Assembly (NCBI RefSeq): GCF_004137085.1
Contig: NZ_QYBC01000008.1
Coordinates: forward strand, 169,155 to 233,154
Reading direction: 5' to 3'
Length of the DNA: 64,000 bases
From: Lichenibacterium ramalinae
GTDB taxonomy: Bacteria; Pseudomonadota; Alphaproteobacteria; Rhizobiales; Beijerinckiaceae
Shown: positions 1-8,585 of the stretch, one piece after another
Layout: the number at the start of each line of letters is the position of its first letter
Position numbering within the stretch: the stretch's first letter is position 1
The notes under the pieces: model-generated
What the model was told of the DNA's origin: nothing
The model's input: the letters and a program-made list of their open reading frames with translations, nothing else
The model's database searches: none
Translations under genes and position numbers: made by a program

Positions 1-1
1 C

Positions 2-1765
2 GCTCGCGTGGTTGAGGCGGCACCGGGCGGTGGCCTGATCCACCTCGTGCCGCGCGCCATCGGTCCGGCGGGACGCGAGCGCGAGGAGGCCGGCGCCGCG
101 ATCCGGCGCATCAATGCCGAGCCCGACGGTCGACGCGCCCTGGCCGAGGCCCTGTCACGCTACGCCGAGGCGGGCTTCGTCCTCGACGAGGCGGTGGCCG
201 AGGTGCTGGCCGGCGACGAACTCGCCCTCGCGCCGGACCGCATTCGCCCGCTCCCGCCCTGGTTCGACCCGGAGAGACTCGCGCGGCCGGAATTACGGGG
301 CGGCGGGGCGCTGCCCGACGAGGCCGTGCTCGCCATCGGCGAGGTCCTGTCCTTCAGTACCCCCGACCATGTTCACGCCGGTGTCATCAAGGTTCGCGAG
401 GCCTGCACGGACGCGAGCCTGGGGCGCTTCGCCGCCGACCTCCTGGCAGCCTGGCTGGCGGCCGGCATGCCGGGCCAGCAGGGCTGGGCGATCTGGGCCG
501 TGGGCTGGCTCGGCGACGACGGCTCGGTCGCGCCGCTCGCCGCCGCCCTTCAGCGCTTCGCCGCCTGCCGTGCCCTGCCGCAGGTCGCCATGGCGATCCA
601 GGCCCTGACGGATCTCGGCAGCGACGCGGCCGTCATGCGCCTGGGTCTCCTGGCCAGTAAGCTCGGCGCCAAGAGCATGCGGGCGAAGGCCCGCCGGCAC
701 CTCGAAGCCATGGCGCAGTCCCGCGGGTTGACGCGCGAGGACCTCAACGATCGGACGGCGCCCGATCTCGACCTCGATGCCGAGGGCGGGCTGGATCTCG
801 ACTTCGGCCCGCGCAGATTCAGGGTCGTCTTCGACGAGGCTCTGGTGCCCCGGGTCCGGGACGAGGCTGGCCGCATGGCCGCCGTCCTCCCGAAGCCGCG
901 CCGGTCGGACGACGCCGCGCGGGCCGCCACCGCCACGGCGCGCTGGCGCCTCCTGAAGCGTGAAACCATACTCGCGGCCGGCGCCATCCTGTCCCGCCTC
1001 GACGCCATGGTGGGGACGGGCCGTCGCGTCTCACCCGAAGCCTTTCTGGCCTGCTTCGCCCGCCATCCCTTCGTGGGGCAGGCCGCCCGGCGCCTAGTCT
1101 GGGGCTTCTACGACGGGATGGAGGCGGATCGCTCGCCCAAGCTGACCTTTCGGCTCGCGGGCGCGACGGCGGTCGACACGGAGGATGTGGAACTCGCCGA
1201 TGTCCTTCCCGCTTCGGCAGGGTACTTCGGCCTCGTGCACCCCCTGCAGGTGTCGCCGCTCGTTTTGGCAGCGTGGCGGGCAGCCTTCGCCCGGCACGGG
1301 ATCGCCCAGCCCTGCCGCCAGCTCGAGCGGCCGGTCCATCGCCTGACCGGGGCCGAGGATATCAAGACGGAAGTCTTTTGCTTCCAGGGGATCGCCGTGG
1401 AGCCGGGATGGCTGCGCGGCATGGCGGCGCGCGGCTGGTCCTTCTCCCATCCGGTCGACGACGGCCTGATGTGGACCATCGAGCGCGACGTCGTGCTGCG
1501 GGACGGGCGGGTCGGCGTCGCTTCGCTGGGCTTCCGACCCGGCCTCGGGGTCGGTCGTTCCGAGCCGGGCGAAGCGCCGCGCGCGCTGGACCTGCTCAGC
1601 CTGCGCTATGCCACCGAGGGGGCCGAGGAGGGTCCTGTCGCATTCCATCACCTCGACCGCGTGACGGCGAGCGAGATCCTGCGCAGCCTCGACGATCTCG
1701 CTGGGCACGGCCGCCATCCCGTCCCGTCCGATGGCCTCGATGGACCGACGCCGGCCCTGCAGTAG
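2..1765 (+). CDS. DUF4132 (MolR-like) protein, 3' part of gene
   Basis: The reading frame is open to the left window edge, so this is probably the C-terminal part of a longer gene; a GTG at 8 is only the first possible start inside the window. About 585 residues are visible. Residues 310-370 carry the DUF4132 signature: a basic helix, then RLDAMVGTGRR, a HPF segment and RRLVWGFYDG. A VHPLQVSP block and an L-RPV-RL block follow further on, as in DUF4132 proteins. The first 250 residues are Ala/Leu-rich helices resembling HEAT-like repeats. There is no signal peptide or membrane segment, so it is probably cytoplasmic. Family members are typically around 1000 residues and their biochemical role is not established; the MolR name is historical. 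Confident of the family, not of any function. Confidence 0.7.
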   Translation, partial: ARVVEAAPGGGLIHLVPRAIGPAGREREEAGAAIRRINAEPDGRRALAEALSRYAEAGFVLDEAVAEVLAGDELALAPDRIRPLPPWFDPERLARPELRGGGALPDEAVLAIGEVLSFSTPDHVHAGVIKVREACTDASLGRFAADLLAAWLAAGMPGQQGWAIWAVGWLGDDGSVAPLAAALQRFAACRALPQVAMAIQALTDLGSDAAVMRLGLLASKLGAKSMRAKARRHLEAMAQSRGLTREDLNDRTAPDLDLDAEGGLDLDFGPRRFRVVFDEALVPRVRDEAGRMAAVLPKPRRSDDAARAATATARWRLLKRETILAAGAILSRLDAMVGTGRRVSPEAFLACFARHPFVGQAARRLVWGFYDGMEADRSPKLTFRLAGATAVDTEDVELADVLPASAGYFGLVHPLQVSPLVLAAWRAAFARHGIAQPCRQLERPVHRLTGAEDIKTEVFCFQGIAVEPGWLRGMAARGWSFSHPVDDGLMWTIERDVVLRDGRVGVASLGFRPGLGVGRSEPGEAPRALDLLSLRYATEGAEEGPVAFHHLDRVTASEILRSLDDLAGHGRHPVPSDGLDGPTPALQ

Positions 1766-1880
1766 CGGAGGGGGCGGTTCGAGATTCGCCTCCACCGTCG
1801 TGTCGATCCTCTTCCAATTGTCGGATGTAGAAATACTTTCGTCCGATTCGTCAGAGCGGTTGCCACGACCGATCCCGTTC

Positions 1881-1920
1881 GGCCATCATGACACTCGATC
1901 CGGCCATCGTGTCACCCCGA
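1881..1920. promoter_or_regulatory. imperfect direct repeat upstream of small ORF
   Basis: Two about 21-bp near-copies occur in tandem: CGGCCATCATGACAC-TCGATC then CGGCCATCGTGTCACCCCGATC. They also create a TGACAC/GTGTCA inverted repeat (1889-1894, 1909-1914) with a 14-nt gap. The spacing of about 20 bp equals two helical turns. It lies about 100 bp before the ATG at 2020, a position suited to a tandem operator. No regulator is known. Confidence 0.25.
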
Positions 1921-2019
1921 TCGACCCGTACCGAACCGCGGGTCCTTCGCAGGGTGGCGCGCATTCAAACAGAGCCGCGACGACCCGGTCCGGAGGAAAC
2001 CGTCCGAGAGGAGGGCCGA

Positions 2020-2385
2020 ATGCTGATGGCTGATATCCTGCATTCCTGCACCGACGAGGGCATCGCAGCCGCGGCGGTGGCGTCGATCGGCGGCCCGTTC
2101 GCGGCCGCCATCCGGCTCGAGGCCGAGCATCGCGGCCTGTCCGTGGGGGCTCTCACGGCGTCGCTCGTGGCGGCCTTCGCCCGAAACGCATCCGAACGCG
2201 ATTGGCGCGAGCTTTCCGTCAACATCGCCGGCGCCGATCTCCCGGTCCTGTTCGGCCTCCAGGCGATGGCGGAACGCTCGCTGCGGCAGCGCGACCAAGC
2301 GACACGCGCGCGACCCGTCCGCGACGGCAGGACGGCCGCCACCGGCGCACTCGCCGGCCCGGCCCTTCTGTTCGGCCCGGGCTGA
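2020..2385 (+). CDS. small conserved-looking protein of unknown function
   Basis: 121 residues. The ATG at 2020 was chosen because a strong AGAGGAGG ribosome site lies at 2006-2013; the frame is open further upstream, but that extension is Arg/Pro-rich and looks non-coding. The first 85 residues are predicted helical, with alternating Ala/Leu and charged positions (ILHSCTDEGIAAAAVASIGG, then a segment with ERDWREL). The last 35 are a low-complexity Ala/Arg/Gly tail ending ALLFGPG. No signal peptide, membrane segment or recognisable catalytic motif is seen. The gene stands alone between the DUF4132 gene and cysS. Function unknown. Confidence 0.55.
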   Translation: MLMADILHSCTDEGIAAAAVASIGGPFAAAIRLEAEHRGLSVGALTASLVAAFARNASERDWRELSVNIAGADLPVLFGLQAMAERSLRQRDQATRARPVRDGRTAATGALAGPALLFGPG

Positions 2386-2548
2386 GGGCGGGGCGGCCTC
2401 GGCACCGCCGCCAACTCAACTCAAAGTCGTCGATGGTCGCGCGTGTTTCGGCTGGCGCCGGCCGGCGCCGGCATGACATGGTCGGCCGGCCGTCATAGGA
2501 CGGCATGCGGCGGGGCCCGAGGGCCGCCGCGGGCATCGAGGGACCGGG

Positions 2549-3928
2549 ATGGCACTGCGCCTCTACAACACGCTGACGCGCCGCAAGGACGATTTCACGC
2601 CGCTCGACCCCGAGCGGGTGCGGCTCTACGTCTGCGGTCCCACCGTCTACGACCGCGCCCACATCGGCAATGCCCGCCCCGTCATCGTCTTCGACGTGCT
2701 GTTCCGGCTGCTGCGCCACCTCTATGGGCCGGACCACGTCGTCTATGCCCGCAACATCACCGACATCGACGACAAGATCATCGCCCGGGCGGCCGAGCGC
2801 GGCATCGGCATCGGCGAACTCACCGAGGGCACGGCGCGGGGCTTCGCCGAGGACGTCGCGGCGCTGGGCACGCTCCGGCCCAGCATCGAGCCGCGCGCCA
2901 CGGATCACATCCCCGAGATGATCGCCGTCACGCAGCGGCTGGTCGCGTCGGGCCACGCCTATGCCGCCGAGGGTCACGTGCTCTTCGCCGTGGGCTCCAT
3001 GGCGGATTACGGCCGTCTGTCGCACCGCACGCTCGACGAGATGCTGGCCGGCGCGCGCGTCGAGGTGGCGCCCTACAAGCGCGGCGAGGGCGACTTCGTG
3101 CTGTGGAAGCCGTCCGCCCCGGACGAGCCGGGGTGGGACAGCCCCTGGGGCCGGGGACGGCCGGGTTGGCACCTCGAATGCTCGGCCATGAGCTGGAAGC
3201 ACCTCGGCGAGCAGTTCGACATCCACGGCGGTGGGCTCGACCTGATCTTCCCCCACCACGAGAACGAGGTCGCGCAGAGTTGCTGCGCCTTCGATACGCC
3301 CTTCATGGCCCAGGTCTGGATGCACAACGGCTTCCTGCAGGTGGAAGGCCAGAAGATGTCGAAGTCGCTGGGCAACTTCGTCACGATCCGGGACCTGCTG
3401 GACACGGACGGTTTCGGCGGGCGTGCCTGGCCCGGCGAGGTGCTGCGCCTCGCCATGCTGCGCACCCACTACCGCCAGCCGATCGACTGGACCGTGAAGG
3501 CGCTGGAGGAAGCGGAGCGGACGCTCGACCGGTGGTACGGCCTGTCGGAGGGCGTCGCGCCAGCCGCCGAGCCCGCCGCCGCCTTCCTCGGCGATCTGAC
3601 CGACGACCTCAACACGCCGGGCGCCATCGCGGCCCTGCACGGCCTCTTCTCCGACCCCGACGCGCGCGGCGCGGCCGTGGCTTCGGCGCGCCTGCTGGGC
3701 CTCATGCAGGACACGCCCGCCGCCTGGGCGGGCCGGCGGCAGGCGGCATCGGGGCTCGACCGGGCCGAGGTCGACGCGATGATCGCGGATCGGCTCGCGG
3801 CGCGGCAGGCGAAGCTTTGGGCCGAGTCGGACCGGATCCGCGACGCTCTGGCGACCATGGGCGTCGTCATCAAGGACAACAAGGACGGCACCACCAGCTG
3901 GGAGGTGGGCCGGAAGGGACCCGCGTGA
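2549..3928 (+). CDS. cysS: cysteinyl-tRNA synthetase
   Basis: 459 residues, the normal length. Class I aminoacyl-tRNA synthetase that charges tRNA-Cys in the cytoplasm. The N-terminus has YVCGPTVYD with the first zinc cysteine, followed by the HIGH-type motif HIGN. The other zinc ligands are visible in LECSAMSW and in the HHENE block. KMSKS is at residues 269-273. The C-terminus keeps the DALR-type and anticodon-binding part, ending in a [10 protein letters not shown] segment typical of CysRS. The ATG has GAGGG about 6 nt upstream. The stop overlaps the next ATG by one base (TGATG), so the downstream acetyltransferase is translationally coupled. No anomaly seen. Confidence 0.97.
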   Translation: MALRLYNTLTRRKDDFTPLDPERVRLYVCGPTVYDRAHIGNARPVIVFDVLFRLLRHLYGPDHVVYARNITDIDDKIIARAAERGIGIGELTEGTARGFAEDVAALGTLRPSIEPRATDHIPEMIAVTQRLVASGHAYAAEGHVLFAVGSMADYGRLSHRTLDEMLAGARVEVAPYKRGEGDFVLWKPSAPDEPGWDSPWGRGRPGWHLECSAMSWKHLGEQFDIHGGGLDLIFPHHENEVAQSCCAFDTPFMAQVWMHNGFLQVEGQKMSKSLGNFVTIRDLLDTDGFGGRAWPGEVLRLAMLRTHYRQPIDWTVKALEEAERTLDRWYGLSEGVAPAAEPAAAFLGDLTDDLNTPGAIAALHGLFSDPDARGAAVASARLLGLMQDTPAAWAGRRQAASGLDRAEVDAMIADRLAARQAKLWAESDRIRDALATMGVVIKDNKDGTTSWEVGRKGPA

Positions 3929-4446
3929 TGGCCAAGGACGACGACGAGACCGGCAAGCCCGCGCTGCGACCGATGCTGCCCGACGATGCGCCGGCCCTGG
4001 CCGCCATCTTCGGCGCCAGCATCGAGGAACTCGCCGCCGAGGACTACGACGAGGACCAGCGTGCCGCCTGGATGGCGACGGCCGAGGACGAGGGCGCCTT
4101 CGGGCGCAGGCTGAGGGCCATGCTGACGCTGGTGGCGACGGTGGCGGGCACTCCGGCCGGCTTCGCCTCGCTGAAGGACAACAGCCGCATCGACATGCTG
4201 TTCGTCGACCCGGCCCTGGCCGGGCGCGGCATCGGCACGCTTCTGGTCGATGCCTGCGAGAAGCTCGCCAGGGCTCGCGGCGCCGCGGCCCTGACGGTGG
4301 ACGCCAGCGACACCGCCCGCCCCCTCTTCGAGCGCCGCGGCTATCGCGCCCAGAGCCGCCAGTCGATCCCGCTGAACGGCGAGTGGCTGGCCAACACGCG
4401 CCTCGAGCTGACCTTCGAGAGCGCCCGGCCGGATGCGGCCGACTGA
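3928..4446 (+). CDS. GNAT family N-acetyltransferase
   Basis: 172 residues. The GNAT fold is recognised from the N-terminal RPMLPDDAPALAAIF, a central DMLFVDPALAGRGIGTLLVDA stretch (beta 4, the acetyl-CoA pyrophosphate loop of the R/Q-x-x-G-x-G type, and helix 3), and the C-terminal LFERRGYRAQSRQ. The substrate cannot be read from sequence. The start overlaps the cysS stop, so the two are cotranscribed. Coupled cysS-GNAT pairs suggest a housekeeping role, but this is not evidence for a tRNA or amino-acid substrate. Confidence 0.85.
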   Translation: MAKDDDETGKPALRPMLPDDAPALAAIFGASIEELAAEDYDEDQRAAWMATAEDEGAFGRRLRAMLTLVATVAGTPAGFASLKDNSRIDMLFVDPALAGRGIGTLLVDACEKLARARGAAALTVDASDTARPLFERRGYRAQSRQSIPLNGEWLANTRLELTFESARPDAAD

Positions 4447-4597
4447 CGGGAGGCTGGCGACGACGAAGGACGCGGTCGAGAGCCGCCGGAGCTGTCTCGA
4501 CGCGCGACCCGCCACGGCACGGCGCCTGACCGACCCCGCCTTGCCACCGTCACAGGCACCGCCTATCCCGGCGGCACCGATCACCCGAGAGACCCCC

Positions 4598-5155
4598 ATG
4601 CACCTGCGTCGTCGTGAACTCCTCCTGGCCGCCTCGGCCGCCCTCGTCGCCGGTGCGGCCCTCGGCGCCGCGCCGGCCCGGGCGGCCGATGCCGATACCG
4701 TGGTGATGACCACCAAGGACGGCAAGATCACCATCCAGCTCGACCCGAAGCTCGCGCCGGGCCACGTCAAGCAGATCGAGACGCTGGTCGGCCAGCACTT
4801 CTACGACGGGATCGTGTTCCATCGCGTCATCGGCGGCTTCATGGCGCAGACCGGCGACCCGACCGGCACCGGCATGGGCGGCTCGAAGCTCCCCGATCTC
4901 AAGGCCGAGTTCACCGACACGCCCTTCAAGCGCGGCACGGTCGGCATGGCGCGTTCGTCGAGCCCGGATTCGGCCAATTCCCAGTTCTTCATCTGCCTCG
5001 GCGATGCGCCCTTCCTCAACGGGCAGTACACGGTGGTGGGGCAGGTGACGTCCGGCATGGACGTCGTCGACAAGATCAAGAAGGGCGCTGCCGACGACAA
5101 CGGCAAGGTGACCAACCCCGACAAGATCGTCACGATGCGGATGGCGTCGAAGTAA
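4598..5155 (+). CDS. periplasmic cyclophilin-type peptidyl-prolyl isomerase
   Basis: 185 residues. The ATG at 4598 gives a clear signal peptide: HLRRRELLLAASAALVAG followed by an APARA cleavage site near residue 30. The RRRELL start is Tat-like. The mature part is a cyclophilin: FHRVIGGFMAQTGDPTGTG with the catalytic Arg, then FKRGTVGMARS, NSQFFICL and the GQYTVVGQVTSGMDVVDKI block. It catalyses cis-trans isomerisation of prolyl bonds and should act in the periplasm. It forms a run with a secreted TonB-C-like protein and a second, cytoplasmic cyclophilin, which looks like a duplication with retargeting. Confidence 0.93.
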   Translation: MHLRRRELLLAASAALVAGAALGAAPARAADADTVVMTTKDGKITIQLDPKLAPGHVKQIETLVGQHFYDGIVFHRVIGGFMAQTGDPTGTGMGGSKLPDLKAEFTDTPFKRGTVGMARSSSPDSANSQFFICLGDAPFLNGQYTVVGQVTSGMDVVDKIKKGAADDNGKVTNPDKIVTMRMASK

Positions 5156-5162
5156 CGGCACC

Positions 5163-5843
5163 TTGCCGCGTCGGTCGCGCGGGGCGGCAGGCCTGGCGCT
5201 CGCCGCCCTGGTGGCGGCGAGCCCGGCCGCACAGGCGCAGGCCCGCCGCATCGCGCCGGGGATGCGGCCGCCGCTCCCGGCGCAGCGGGCGGCGCCCTTC
5301 CGTTTCGGGCCGCGCCTTCAACTGCGGCGCTGGCGCTTCGGGCTGCGACCCTTCATCCGGCGCCGCTATCCGCCCGATGTGCCGCCGCTGCTGCTCCCGC
5401 CGTCGCCGCCCGACGAGTTCCTCCAGCCCGAGGGGCCCGGCACCTCGCCGCTGATCGAGGGCACGCCCGACAATCTCCCGGCCTTCGCCCATGGCTTCCA
5501 CCTGTCCGTGAAGGTCGGGGCGGGCCAGACCTTCGCGGTCCCGGCGACGCTCGGCCGCTTCGTCGAGGTGGGGCCGGCGCTCGGCCGGTGTTTCTCGCCG
5601 CCATCCGGCCTCGCCTGGGGCTCCGTCACGCTGCGGGTGAGCTTCCGGCGCGACGGCTCGGTGTTCGGCGTGCCCCGCGTGCCCTACAGCGATGCGGCTT
5701 CGGCGGACCAGAAGACCGCGCTTGCGCATTCGCTGCTCGACGGGCTTAAACGCTGCACACCCTTGCCGCTGTCGCCGTCACTCGGTGCCGCGGTGGCAGG
5801 CGAGATCTTCGCCGTCCGTTTCATCCACGAGGACAAGAGATGA
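5163..5843 (+). CDS. secreted Pro/Arg-rich protein with TonB-C-like domain
   Basis: 226 residues, starting at a TTG 7 bp after the preceding stop. Residues 1-26 form a signal peptide (LALAALVAASPAAQAQA). Residues 30-80 are a basic, proline-rich linker (PLLLPPSPPDEF). The C-terminal 100 residues contain VTLRVSFRRDGSVFG, a kinked PRVPYSD and a paired cysteine segment (RCF and RCTPLPL), resembling a TonB or TolA C-terminal fold in which a small beta sheet follows a helix. The next ATG overlaps the stop (ATGA). It sits between two cyclophilins, so a periplasmic client or scaffold role is conceivable. Function unknown; the TonB-C assignment is tentative. Confidence 0.75.
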   Translation: MPRRSRGAAGLALAALVAASPAAQAQARRIAPGMRPPLPAQRAAPFRFGPRLQLRRWRFGLRPFIRRRYPPDVPPLLLPPSPPDEFLQPEGPGTSPLIEGTPDNLPAFAHGFHLSVKVGAGQTFAVPATLGRFVEVGPALGRCFSPPSGLAWGSVTLRVSFRRDGSVFGVPRVPYSDAASADQKTALAHSLLDGLKRCTPLPLSPSLGAAVAGEIFAVRFIHEDKR

Positions 5844-6292
5844 CCGATAACAACACGCTGACGCTCGATACCACCAAGGGCCCCGTCGTCATCAAGATGC
5901 GCCCGGACCTCGCCCCCAACCATGTCGAGCACATCAAGAAGCTGGTGAGCGAGAAGTTCTACGACGGCGTCGTCTTCCACCGCGTCATCGACGGCTTCAT
6001 GGCGCAGACCGGCTGCCCGCACGGCACCGGCACGGGCGGCTCGAAGTACCCGAACCTCAAGCAGGAGTTCAACGCCGAGCACCACAAGCGCGGCACCTGC
6101 TCCATGGCCCGCGCCCAGAGCCCGGACTCGGCGAATTCCCAGTTCTTCATCTGCTTCGACGATGCCGGTTTCCTCGACCGCCAGTATACGGTGTGGGGCG
6201 AGGTGGTGTCGGGCATGGAGAACGTCGACAAGATCAAGCGCGGCGAGCCCGTGCGCGATCCCGATTCCATCACCACCGCCACGATCGGCTGA
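5840..6292 (+). CDS. cytoplasmic cyclophilin-type peptidyl-prolyl isomerase
   Basis: 150 residues, no signal peptide. It shares the cyclophilin core with the gene at 4598: [42 protein letters not shown], then [13 protein letters not shown]. The catalytic Arg and the FMAQ and FF motifs are intact. It resembles bacterial PpiB. The start overlaps the upstream stop by ATGA, so it is translated with the secreted protein before it. queA begins 61 bp downstream. Confidence 0.95.
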   Translation: MTDNNTLTLDTTKGPVVIKMRPDLAPNHVEHIKKLVSEKFYDGVVFHRVIDGFMAQTGCPHGTGTGGSKYPNLKQEFNAEHHKRGTCSMARAQSPDSANSQFFICFDDAGFLDRQYTVWGEVVSGMENVDKIKRGEPVRDPDSITTATIG

Positions 6293-6353
6293 TCCTGCGG
6301 ACGCGCCGGCCCGGTCCGCCCTCCGGCGGGCCGGGCCGGCGCGTGACGACGCC

Positions 6354-7451
6354 ATGCTGGTCGACGACTTCGATTTCGAACTTCCCGAATCCGCCATCGC
6401 GTTGCGGCCTGCCGCGCCGCGCGACAGCGCGCGTCTCCTCACGGTCGATCCGGCGGACCCGGCGCGTTTCGGCGACCGCGCCGTGCGCGACCTGCCGGAC
6501 CTGCTGCAACCCGGAGACGCGCTCGTCGTTAACGACACCCGCGTCGTGCCTGCGCGCCTGTTCGGCCTGCGGCGCCGCGGCGACGCGATCGCCCGCATCG
6601 AGGTGACGCTGCACCGGCGCGACGCGCCCGACCGGTGGCGGGCCTTCATCCGTCCGGCGAAGCGTTTGGCGGACGGCGAGCGATTGGCCTTCGAGGCCGA
6701 CGGCGCCGAGGTGCTGGCCGCCACCGCATCCGACAAGGACGGCGGCGAGGTCAGCCTCAGCTTCGACCGGTCCGGCGAGGCGCTCGACGCCGCCGTGGCC
6801 CGTGTCGGCCAGATGCCGCTGCCCCCCTACATCGAGCACCGCCGGGCGGGCGATGCCGCGGATGCCGCCGATTACCAGACCCTCTTCGCCGACCGGCCCG
6901 GCGCCGTGGCGGCACCGACCGCCGGCCTGCATTTCACGCCGGACCTCGTGGCTCGCCTCGCCGCCGCCGGCGTGGCGCTGCACCGCGTCACGCTGCATGT
7001 CGGCGCCGGGACGTTCCTTCCCGTCAAGTCCGACACCACCGAGGGCCACCGCATGCACGGCGAGATCGGCGCCGTCTCGCCCGACACCGCCGCGGCGCTC
7101 ACCGACGTCCGCCGCCGCGGCGGGCGGGTCGTCGCGGTCGGCACCACGTCGCTGCGCATCCTCGAATCGGCGGCGGGCGCGGACGGGGTCGTCCGCCCCT
7201 TCGCGGGCGAAACCTCCATCTTCATCACGCCCGGCTACCGCTTCCGGGCCGTCGACCTGCTCATGACCAACTTCCACCTGCCGCGCTCGACGCTGTTCAT
7301 GCTGGTCAGCGCCTTTTCGGGGCTCGACACGATGCGGGCCGCCTATGCCCGGGCCATCGCGTCCGGCTACCGGTTCTATTCCTACGGCGACGCCTGCCTG
7401 CTCCGGCCCACGGCGGCGAGCGCGCCGCCGACCCCGGGACCCGTTCCATGA
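6354..7451 (+). CDS. queA: S-adenosylmethionine:tRNA ribosyltransferase-isomerase
   Basis: 365 residues, usual size. It transfers the ribosyl part of SAM to 7-aminomethyl-7-deazaguanine in tRNA, giving epoxyqueuosine. Family blocks visible: [20 protein letters not shown] at the N-terminus, [52 protein letters not shown] and the C-terminal [20 protein letters not shown]. The ATG at 6354 is chosen because DFDFELP is the conserved N-terminal end. The stop overlaps tgt by ATGA, so queA and tgt form a queuosine operon. Confidence 0.97.
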   Translation: MLVDDFDFELPESAIALRPAAPRDSARLLTVDPADPARFGDRAVRDLPDLLQPGDALVVNDTRVVPARLFGLRRRGDAIARIEVTLHRRDAPDRWRAFIRPAKRLADGERLAFEADGAEVLAATASDKDGGEVSLSFDRSGEALDAAVARVGQMPLPPYIEHRRAGDAADAADYQTLFADRPGAVAAPTAGLHFTPDLVARLAAAGVALHRVTLHVGAGTFLPVKSDTTEGHRMHGEIGAVSPDTAAALTDVRRRGGRVVAVGTTSLRILESAAGADGVVRPFAGETSIFITPGYRFRAVDLLMTNFHLPRSTLFMLVSAFSGLDTMRAAYARAIASGYRFYSYGDACLLRPTAASAPPTPGPVP

Positions 7452-8572
7452 CCGCCGACTTCCGCTACGAGCTCCTCGGCCAGGACGGCGCGGCCAGGAC
7501 GGGCCTCATCCACACGGGCCGCGGCCCGATCCGCACCCCGGCCTTCATGCCGGTCGGGACCGCCGGCACCGTGAAGGCCATGTACATGGACCAGGTGCGG
7601 GATCTCGGCGCCGACATCGTGTTGGGCAACACCTACCACCTCATGGTGCGGCCCGGCGCCGAGCGCGTGGCCGAACTCGGCGGCCTGCACGGCTTCTCGA
7701 CCTGGGCCGGCCCGATCCTCACCGATTCCGGCGGGTTCCAGGTCATGTCCCTGGCGAAGCTGCGCAAGCTCGACGAGACCGGCGTCACCTTCCAGTCTCA
7801 CATCGACGGCTCCAAGCACCGGCTCACCCCCGAGCGCTCGATGGAGATCCAGGCCCTGCTCGGCTCCGACATCCAGATGCAGCTCGACGAATGCGTGCGG
7901 CTGCCGGCGCCCGACGCCGAGGTCGAGCGCGCCATGCTGCTGTCGCTGCGCTGGGCCGAGCGCTCGCTGCAGGCCTTCGACGCCCGGCCGGGCCGCGCCT
8001 GCTTCGGCATCGTGCAGGGCGGCACCGTGCCGGCGCTGCGCGTCGAGAGCGCGAAGCGGCTCGCCGCCATGCCGTTCGGCGGCCTCGCCATCGGGGGGCT
8101 CGCCGTCGGCGAGCCGCAGGCCGACATGCTGGCCACGATCGAGGCCGTCGAGCCGCACCTGCCGGCCGGCAAGCCCCGCTACCTCATGGGCGTCGGCACG
8201 CCCGACGACCTCGTCGAGGCGGTGCGGCGCGGCGTCGACATGTTCGACTGCGTTATGCCGACGCGGGCGGGCCGCCATGGCCTGGCCTATACGCGCTTCG
8301 GCAAGGTGAACCTGCGCAATGCCCGCCATGCCGCCGACCCGCGACCGCTCGACGCGGCATCGGACTGCCCGGCGGCGCGGGACTATTCGCGCGCCTACCT
8401 GCACCACCTCGTCAAGTCCGACGAGATCCTCGGCATGATGCTGCTGACCTGGGTCAACCTCAGCTATTACCAGGCGCTGATGGCGGGCCTGCGGGCCGCC
8501 ATCGCGGCGCGGAGCCTCGACGGCTTCGTGGCCGAGACCAAGGCGGGCTGGGCGGCGGGCCTCGGCGACTGA
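7448..8572 (+). CDS. tgt: tRNA-guanine transglycosylase with degraded zinc site
   Basis: 374 residues. It exchanges G34 of tRNAs with GUN anticodons for preQ1, the queuosine precursor base. The TIM-barrel active site is intact: [12 protein letters not shown] with the general-acid Asp, [29 protein letters not shown] and [13 protein letters not shown] with the nucleophilic Asp. The C-terminal zinc site is not: where characterised bacterial enzymes (Zymomonas, E. coli) have Cys-x-Cys-x2-Cys and a His 31 residues after the first Cys, this protein has Ser305, Cys307, Ala310 and Val336. Surrounding residues ([16 protein letters not shown]) align well, so this is real replacement, not misreading. 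It ends 13 bp from the converging trpE. Confidence 0.96.
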   Translation: MTADFRYELLGQDGAARTGLIHTGRGPIRTPAFMPVGTAGTVKAMYMDQVRDLGADIVLGNTYHLMVRPGAERVAELGGLHGFSTWAGPILTDSGGFQVMSLAKLRKLDETGVTFQSHIDGSKHRLTPERSMEIQALLGSDIQMQLDECVRLPAPDAEVERAMLLSLRWAERSLQAFDARPGRACFGIVQGGTVPALRVESAKRLAAMPFGGLAIGGLAVGEPQADMLATIEAVEPHLPAGKPRYLMGVGTPDDLVEAVRRGVDMFDCVMPTRAGRHGLAYTRFGKVNLRNARHAADPRPLDAASDCPAARDYSRAYLHHLVKSDEILGMMLLTWVNLSYYQALMAGLRAAIAARSLDGFVAETKAGWAAGLGD

Positions 8573-8585
8573 GGCACCGACGCCC

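Noticed and set aside
8..1765. Complete gene starting at GTG 8
   Set aside because: The frame is open to the window edge and the product is short for a DUF4132 protein, so the true start is probably outside.
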